From positions 2,751-24,948 of the forward strand of contig MLAK01001101.1 of assembly GCA_001839685.1 (NCBI GenBank): a stretch of 22,198 bases of DNA, in the 5' to 3' direction. The notes under the pieces are model-generated. The model did not search any database. It saw only the letters and a program-made list of their open reading frames with translations, and had not been told where the DNA came from. Shown piece by piece: positions 16,625 to 22,198 of this stretch. Within the stretch, counting starts at the first letter, position 1. Each line of letters starts with the position of its first letter. Both the position numbers and the translations under genes were made by a program. This DNA is from Tritrichomonas foetus. Its lineage: Eukaryota > Parabasalia > Tritrichomonadida > Tritrichomonadidae.

Positions 16625-18247
16625 TCATCTGCGTGCTGCACCATTTCGTAATTTCCCTTTTTTGAAAGGATCTGCAGACGCTGCAGGTTTCCTCCGTGCG
16701 ATCGACGACGACTGTTTTACAGGTATTGTTTCAGATACAGATATCTTCATTGCTTGGCGGCCAAGTGAGCGCCCTGATCCAATAACAATTCCGCCATTGA
16801 GTGTCATCTTTCGTCCAAGTGGTGGTAGTCGCATGCCCGGCGTGATCGTTGCCGCGTTGGTAAGCTTTTTCGGCTGAGGACTCGAGTTGATGCATGCCCC
16901 GCTTGTTGGCGATAGTTGACCAGACCCAAATTTTACAGGCTGACAGATACAAGAATCAATTTCGATGGAAGTAGCAGAAAGTTGTGGTTCAAAGAAAGTT
17001 GCTTTAGTTCTTCGTAGATAGGGTAGAGGTGGAAACCGAATTGTAGAATAATTAATTTTGGGTTTGGTGTCCCTGCTTTGTTCTTTACTGTCGAATTTAT
17101 TTTCAATAAAAACGACATTTTCATTTTTGTTGATGTCAGCATTGCTTTCAATGATGTTTTTAACATTGTTCTGAAAACAATCTTCTGATTGGTTTGGTTC
17201 ATTGCTTGATGAATTGTTTAGCGTGAAAATGATAACACTGGATGAATTATTCGATGTTCCACAATATGAAGATGCGCTGAAAATCGTGAGGAGGCGTCCA
17301 TTAAACATTTCTGTGAATCCACTTTCAACACATTCGTGAGCACGAACGATCATTTCAAGTTTATTGTTGATGAGAAAATCGTTGAGAGCTTTTTCTCCGA
17401 ATTTAAAACCAGTTCCACGTAAGGATTTTGAAAAAGTTTCTGTTTTTACATCTGGGTCGCTCCAAACAAGTGAAACGAGGGATTCATTATTGAAGTCAAA
17501 AATTGGTCTTTTGATGTTCTCTATAGTTTGTAAATCATGAATAGATGGGCCTATGCCACCATGCACCATCAAAATTGTATCATTGTAGAGAACAGCAAGA
17601 GGAATATACGAAAATGCATGAAAAAAAGATGTCTGAAGACTTTCCGTCCGATAAATGGAAAATAACTCGTTAGAAAAGCCATTATGTAGTGCCATCACAG
17701 CAAATTCATGATTTCCTCGAATTATGTAAACTTTATCTTTATAATTAATTTTCAAAAGAAATAAATAAATAATTAATTCTGTTGAAAATTCTCCTCGATC
17801 AATCAAATCGCCGAGAAATATGAAAGTATTTTTTGGAGGCAAACCTACTTCTCTAAAAATTCTAAAAAGATCGAGAATATGACCATGGAGATCACCAACT
17901 ACAATCACTTTTTCAATGGATGATTGTGAAGAATCGTCAACTTTTTCAATATGATCATATTCGGATTGTATTTTGTCGACTTTTTCAATACTGTGCTTTT
18001 CGTTTGTGCGGATGTTGAAAATGGCGCCATTGCCTTTTGAGGGAGGTGATCGTCCTTCGTCGTTATTACTGAGGCGTATCAAATTAGACTCGTTAGAAAA
18101 AATCGATGTAGCTTTATCAATGATATCTTCGATAAGCTTTAATGGAAGTATGGGAAGGCGTAGCTGGGTGGACTCATTCGCATAGTCTTGTGCATCCGCA
18201 TCGAGGGCAGCTTTGTTGAATAAGTCGAGCACCTCGCGAAAAATCAT
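16625..18247 (-). CDS. PPP-family Ser/Thr protein phosphatase with long tail
   Basis: A metal-dependent phosphatase of the PP1/PP2A/calcineurin/PPEF superfamily. All signature motifs are intact: G-D-L-H-G (118-122), G-D-L-I-D-R-G (146-152), R-G-N-H-E (177-181), H-G-G (229-231), L-R-G-T-G (276-280), R-A-H-E (302-305) and S-A-S-S-Y-C-G (324-330). Metal ligands D119, H121, D147, N179, H229 and H304 are therefore present, as are the phosphate-binding arginines R151 and R277. The H-E-C and S-A-S motifs lean toward PPEF/PP5-like enzymes, but no EF-hand, IQ motif or TPR is attached. The N-terminus (1-112) ends with three I-E-K-V copies (88-91, 100-103, 111-114). The C-terminal 190 residues are low in structure, Ser/Pro- and Arg/Lys-rich, and notably less AT-rich in DNA at 16625-16960. 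The tail may hold targeting sites. Substrate is unknown. Confidence 0.93.
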   Translation of the reverse strand: MIFREVLDLFNKAALDADAQDYANESTQLRLPILPLKLIEDIIDKATSIFSNESNLIRLSNNDEGRSPPSKGNGAIFNIRTNEKHSIEKVDKIQSEYDHIEKVDDSSQSSIEKVIVVGDLHGHILDLFRIFREVGLPPKNTFIFLGDLIDRGEFSTELIIYLFLLKINYKDKVYIIRGNHEFAVMALHNGFSNELFSIYRTESLQTSFFHAFSYIPLAVLYNDTILMVHGGIGPSIHDLQTIENIKRPIFDFNNESLVSLVWSDPDVKTETFSKSLRGTGFKFGEKALNDFLINNKLEMIVRAHECVESGFTEMFNGRLLTIFSASSYCGTSNNSSSVIIFTLNNSSSNEPNQSEDCFQNNVKNIIESNADINKNENVVFIENKFDSKEQSRDTKPKINYSTIRFPPLPYLRRTKATFFEPQLSATSIEIDSCICQPVKFGSGQLSPTSGACINSSPQPKKLTNAATITPGMRLPPLGRKMTLNGGIVIGSGRSLGRQAMKISVSETIPVKQSSSIARRKPAASADPFKKGKLRNGAARR

Positions 18248-19125
18248 CGATAAAAAAAAATACCAATATTTAATTACAGTTCAATACTTTTGAATGAGTT
18301 CAATTCAAATTTTGATATTTTTCAGAGCAGTAATTTTTATATTTTGTTTTTCGTCTTTAATCTTTCTGATTATTAAAATAATCCCCTTCAATTTTGTAGA
18401 GGCTTTGAAAATTAATATGTGAGCACTTGAGTTTTAAAAAAGAGAAAAAGAAAGCTGGTCTTCAAAATTGCTGAACATCTCCATTGGTTTTTTGTTTATT
18501 ATATGGAATTTGTATATATCCATTTCAAATCTTGTTCCACAATTTTATTCCAGAATCATTATTTTTTTCTTGGGTTTCATTATGAATTTTTTGTGAGGGA
18601 CCTGGCTTGTAAAATTTCATACTTGAATATATCTTTCAATAATTTATAAATACTGTGTAAAAATCTATTTTCATTGATTATAAATGTAGTATAAGAATTA
18701 AAACACTTTAAAAAATATAAATATAATCATAAATCGAGATATTAATATTTTAAATATCTATAACAATGCAATTTTTTTCAATTGAACACAAATGTAAAAA
18801 GAAGAGACTATTGATGCAGCATGTTGATATATTGACCAATATCTCGCTTTGTGATTATCTATAGACTCAAGTAAAAGTATTTTATCTCGACAGAAATTGA
18901 ATAGATGAAGTGATTTCAGATTCAATTAATTTCCATATACAAAATATTGTGTTTTGAAAATAATAATATCTCAATTCTAAACCGAAAAATAAAACTAATA
19001 TTATATCGTATTCATTACGATAAAATATTTTAAATATAATATAAAATGTGAAAATGTTCTCTCGGGAGGAAATCCCGATATTTTCATTTTTGTTTAAATA
19101 CCATATTTTTCTATTGACCTCAAAA
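18248..19125. other. Intergenic with one hairpin, otherwise empty
   Basis: Upstream of the phosphatase gene, AT-rich. The only clear structure is the hairpin at 19049-19086, listed separately. Confidence 0.5.
19049..19086. repeat. Hairpin with GC-rich stem in AT-rich spacer
   Basis: The inner stem is TCGGGA (19062-19067) with TCCCGA (19073-19078) around a GGAAA loop. The outer stem is TGAAAAT (19049-19055) with ATTTTCA (19080-19086). A T-rich stretch follows on the plus strand. It could be a structured RNA end or a DNA-binding site; no function is established. Confidence 0.45.
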
Positions 19126-20200
19126 TTTGACCATTAAAAACAGTTTGGGTGCAACAAATGAACAAGTTCCAGAAAAAACTTTTTCTCGCCTATATGAAAA
19201 TTTGAAAGTCATGTGAAAAGATTAATAGCAATCTGCTGTCATTTTGATGGAGATCATTCCAAGAATTTATTGAGGAATACAACTACGACGAATTTCTATA
19301 TCGCAATGACAATTTGTATCATACATTTCAATCAATTCCAATCGAATCTTAAATTATTCAATAAAAATTTCATTCATATAATTATTTAATTTTCTCGATT
19401 TTCTTGAAAATTTCCCTATATATAGTTCTATCATTTCTATCAACAAATTATCGGGAAATTCGCACAAATATTGAATTGATACTGATATATAAGGAAGATA
19501 TGAAAGAAAAAATCTATCATATATAATCACAAAAAGTCGCAATAATTTTGAAAATTGAATTAATTTTGACACTTTTTTATTTCTACTTGATTCTTTGAGT
19601 TACACAAAATATAGCCTAGACGACAAATGTAGAATAACAATGTATAATGAGGAATAAACAATCTAAACTTGAAACAGATTACTACCAAGTTTGGTCAATT
19701 CGAAAGGTGAATGAGAATATCTGACTTCACTTTTGGTGGCAATCCTCGATGCATAGGTAAAAATTTCACGGTTTTATTGAGTCTATATACCCATGATATA
19801 ACACTGTGAACATTAGAATTTCACAGTCAATCTTTTGTTGAAATTGATATCAATAAAATTCTGAAATGTTAATTGTATCGTTCATTAGAAATGTAATATA
19901 TCATTATCAATATAATGTCCATCAAATTTATGAAAGATTCATCAAATTCGACAATTTTCACATCACGAAATCATGAACCCTGTGTTTTTTCATATAATAA
20001 AATTATTATCTCCGATAGGACCTAAAAGAGTGGACATCCATATAATTTATAGTTTCATTCATTAAGATAAATACAATTCAGATGAAATTGAGGAATGTAA
20101 ACTTTTTGAGAGTATAACTCAAATAACCAGGATCGAGCAAAATTGCTTGAGAAATAGACTTTCTCATATAATACATCATGATTTCATTCTTATATTGTTA
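19126..20200 (-). pseudogene. Decayed protein gene in one frame with many stops
   Basis: On the minus strand one frame keeps protein-like composition from about 19860 down to 19126 although stops interrupt it repeatedly. Its longest open part is 19354-19572 (containing Y-L-C-E-F-P-D-N-L-L-I-E-M-I). It continues below with C-H-C-D-I-E-I-R-R-S-C-I-P and K-M-T-A-D-C-Y, and above with S-R-I-A-T-K-S-E-V-R-Y-S. Related-looking fragments extend to about 20200 in other frames. Chance AT-rich sequence rarely gives Cys, Arg and Trp-type residues so regularly. I read this as an old gene copy inactivated mainly by point stops. The family is not recognised. Confidence 0.35.
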
Positions 20201-20575
20201 TCATTCATATCACATTAAAAAACTGCATGTTTTGAGATTATCCCGAATCTCGAAAAAATATTGTAGAAAACAATGAATGAATACTTTAGAATTATTTGTT
20301 TCATCATCAACGATAAAAATGTAAAGTAGAAAGAGTTGATTAACTTATAATATCAATTTGTGAATCACAAATCGTGATAAAACCAAATTTGCAGGGTTTT
20401 GCAATCTATTCACAGTCTAGATTCTTTATCTTTTTTTTTAATGATTTTTCTTCAACAAAATATTCTATTAAAGCCACTATTTTTGTTACAATTAATCTGG
20501 TCGGAAGCCATATAATTCACCTGAAAATTGACCTTCTGAAGCAACAATTGTCCATTTTTTTTTTAACCGAAGAGC
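20201..20575. other. Promoter-side spacer of the RING gene
   Basis: AT-rich, no gene seen. An in-frame TAA at 20564-20566 fixes the downstream start at 20576 or later. TCCATT at about 20551 is the nearest initiator-like sequence. Confidence 0.45.
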
Positions 20576-21784
20576 ATGCTCAAGCTTTATTCGAGACTTT
20601 ATTTTTCCAAAACGCCAGAAGATCTTGAAAGTTTGGCTACTGAAATTAGTAATTTTTACAAGGCCCAAACAAAAACGACGAGACCACAAATATTAAATTT
20701 TTCGCAACATCAAGCAATGACTACTTTCGATCTCCAAACCATTTTGTCGACTTCATATTTCAACGGTTTATTACATGATCATGCGCTCTATATAGACTCG
20801 CTTTCAAGCGTCCTATCGTTATTTTTTTCACCGATAAGCAAACTTTCGTTAAAATGGCGCTGTAAATATATTGCATCACATACGCTTTACATGTTTCCAG
20901 TCAGAACTACGATCGCTAATATTCTCAAAAGCTTCGGCTGTCCGAATAATTTATTGAATCATGCAATTAATGTCGTAATGTCCAGTTTTCATGTTGTTGG
21001 AACGCATATTGCAAGCGACTCCCAAAAAATGAACATAGCCCACATCACTGCACAAACTGTTTTTGTATCTCTCACTACATATTTGCAATCACGAATTGTG
21101 AAAACAATTCATTCAGTTATTCCCATCTTTCCACAGCATATTCTTTATTCATTTATGCCACTACTATTTGGCAGCTTTGTACATCGTATTGAATCTTTAG
21201 GCTTCTCCGCAACATTTGAAGGATATTTCGAATCCTTTATTCAAAATATTGCTCGGCTTTTTCATAAGAAACTTCCACCTTTGCCAGATGATTATCATAT
21301 TCCTTTACCACTTACATGCATCATTTGTAAAGAATTGCTCAATGATCCAAAAGAGTCTCTCGGTTTCTTCTTCTGTTCAGCCTGCATTTCGAAGTGGTTC
21401 AAGTCATCACGCACACCAATTCATCCAATGACTGGTGAAAAAATCAGCCAAGATGCTATCCGATCATCAGTTTTAATGAGTGAAGTAACTTATCGTTTCA
21501 AGTTACTCGCACTTAAACAGCTTGGCTATCCAGATAATTATCATTATGAATCACAGGAAATCGAACTCCCTCCGCCACAGAATCTTCAGCCAGACCAACA
21601 AAACCTCCAGAATCATGACAATCATCATTTGAATGGGGAAATTATTTTGGAAAATACTTTGTTGGAATTTTTGCGCGATATAGAGGATATAATGGAATCT
21701 AATGAAGAAGAAGAGGAAGAAGAAGAAAGAGGTGAGAATAATGAAAACATTGATGCCTACATTGATAACTTTGAAGTTGATTAA
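20576..21784 (+). CDS. PEX12-like single-zinc RING protein (tentative)
   Basis: A 402-residue protein with a helical N-terminal domain (about 45-230) containing moderately hydrophobic helices, and a C-terminal RING-type module. The module has only four cysteines in C-x2-C-x15-C-x2-C (248, 251, 267, 270), followed by H-P-M-T-G at 283-287. PEX12, one of the three RING peroxins of the peroxisomal import ubiquitin ligase, has the same single-zinc four-cysteine RING followed by C-P-I-T-G, placed after a membrane domain in a protein of similar length. A U-box-type or another unusual RING E3 ligase is the alternative. The last 70 residues are acidic, with a poly-Glu run encoded by GAA/GAG triplets. 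The start is the first ATG after an in-frame stop. The RING call is good; the PEX12 link is tentative because trichomonads are generally held to lack peroxisomes. Confidence 0.75.
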   Translation: MLKLYSRLYFSKTPEDLESLATEISNFYKAQTKTTRPQILNFSQHQAMTTFDLQTILSTSYFNGLLHDHALYIDSLSSVLSLFFSPISKLSLKWRCKYIASHTLYMFPVRTTIANILKSFGCPNNLLNHAINVVMSSFHVVGTHIASDSQKMNIAHITAQTVFVSLTTYLQSRIVKTIHSVIPIFPQHILYSFMPLLFGSFVHRIESLGFSATFEGYFESFIQNIARLFHKKLPPLPDDYHIPLPLTCIICKELLNDPKESLGFFFCSACISKWFKSSRTPIHPMTGEKISQDAIRSSVLMSEVTYRFKLLALKQLGYPDNYHYESQEIELPPPQNLQPDQQNLQNHDNHHLNGEIILENTLLEFLRDIEDIMESNEEEEEEEERGENNENIDAYIDNFEVD

Positions 21785-22016
21785 TTTGTGTATATAAATA
21801 TTAAAAATCTTATTTGTTTTTCTGATATTTTAAATTTTGCTTTTATTCATTTTAATATCTATTCCTTCTCATTTGTTTCTCTTTAACCAAGACATGTTTT
21901 TAGCCAAGAAAAAGATTCTTTTTTTTTTCCATTAAGGAATGTAATCACAAAGTCATAAAAATAAAAAGAAAAAAGATATGATAGAGGCAATACCATAGAC
22001 ATGTACCTCCTATATG
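21785..22016. other. 3' flank of RING gene, low complexity
   Basis: AT-rich with a poly(T) run (about 21919-21928) and a purine run (21958-21976). No gene is seen. Confidence 0.5.
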
Positions 22017-22071
22017 AAAGGTTTACAAAATGGTCCCCCAAAGATTTTGTGGGACCATCCCATAAACCTTT
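22017..22071. repeat. Nested palindrome, right copy
   Basis: The outer arms AAAGGTTTA (22017-22025) and TAAACCTTT (22063-22071) are perfect complements. The inner arms ATGGTCCC (22030-22037) and GGGACCAT (22051-22058) are also perfect. Within the 13-nt loop, CAAA (22039-22042) can pair with TTTG (22046-22049). The arms match the left palindrome at 2877-2922 apart from one compensatory change. Confidence 0.8.
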
Positions 22072-22090
22072 GTCCTACCACACACACTAC

Positions 22091-22124
22091 CATCATCACT
22101 ACCACCATCACTACCACCATCACT
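22091..22124 (+). repeat. 12-bp tandem repeat (ACCATCACTACC)
   Basis: Nearly three copies of an ACC/ATC-rich 12-mer lead directly into the 13-bp array. Confidence 0.7.
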
Positions 22125-22198
22125 AATGACATATACTAATGACATATACCAATGACACAAACTAATGATATATACTAATGACATATACTAATGACATA
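22123..22198 (+). repeat. 13-bp tandem repeat running off the window
   Basis: The unit CTAATGACATATA starts at 22123, 22136, 22149, 22162, 22175 and 22188, an exact 13-bp step. The third and fourth units carry substitutions. The array is cut by the window end, so its full length is not known. Confidence 0.9.

Noticed and set aside
1..22198. tRNA, rRNA or CRISPR loci
   Set aside because: I saw no cloverleaf-compatible segment with a T-loop motif, no rRNA-like sequence and no regularly spaced repeats with unique spacers; the arrays present are contiguous tandem repeats.

Overview
The window looks like a piece of a trichomonad parasite genome (Tritrichomonas or a close relative). This is an inference from several traits: very AT-rich DNA, intron-free genes of about 130-640 codons, short spacers within gene clusters, a TCA-type initiator about 10 nt upstream of the C2-domain gene's start, a small single-C2-domain protein, and decayed multi-stop gene relics between genes. 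The standard genetic code fits. No bacterial operon signals are seen.

Layout. Bases 1-2963 hold a long reading frame, open at the left edge, for a repeat-containing, fibre-like protein. All seven ambiguous bases of the window lie in it, as expected for a collapsed multicopy element. A Maverick/Polinton-type or viral-like origin is possible but not shown. Bases 2877-3446 follow with a palindrome, 25-bp and 7-bp tandem repeats, a hairpin-like inverted repeat and a TTA microsatellite.

The cellular genes come next. They are a two-winged-helix (atypical) E2F transcription factor (4168-5127, -), a rhomboid protease with a p97/Cdc48-binding SHP box (8463-9509, +), a low-molecular-weight tyrosine phosphatase lacking its general-acid Asp (9893-10447, -), a coiled-coil protein sharing a 68-bp promoter with it (10516-12144, +), a C2-domain protein (12623-13024, -), a helical-repeat protein of unknown role (14045-15973, -), a PPP-family Ser/Thr phosphatase (16625-18247, -), and a protein with a four-cysteine RING resembling PEX12 (20576-21784, +). 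Two stretches (about 6780-7690 and 19126-20200, both -) read as decayed genes. The right edge has a second palindrome related to the one at 2877, then 12-bp and 13-bp tandem repeats that probably open another repetitive element.

The genes do not form one pathway. Recurrent themes are signalling by phosphatases and C2 domains, and membrane-associated ubiquitin or p97 biology (rhomboid-SHP, RING protein). The points most worth checking are the E2F with two DNA-binding domains, the rhomboid with an SHP box, the PEX12-like RING in a lineage considered to lack peroxisomes, the Asp-to-Asn change in the phosphatase, and the pair of related palindromes that differ by a compensatory base pair.
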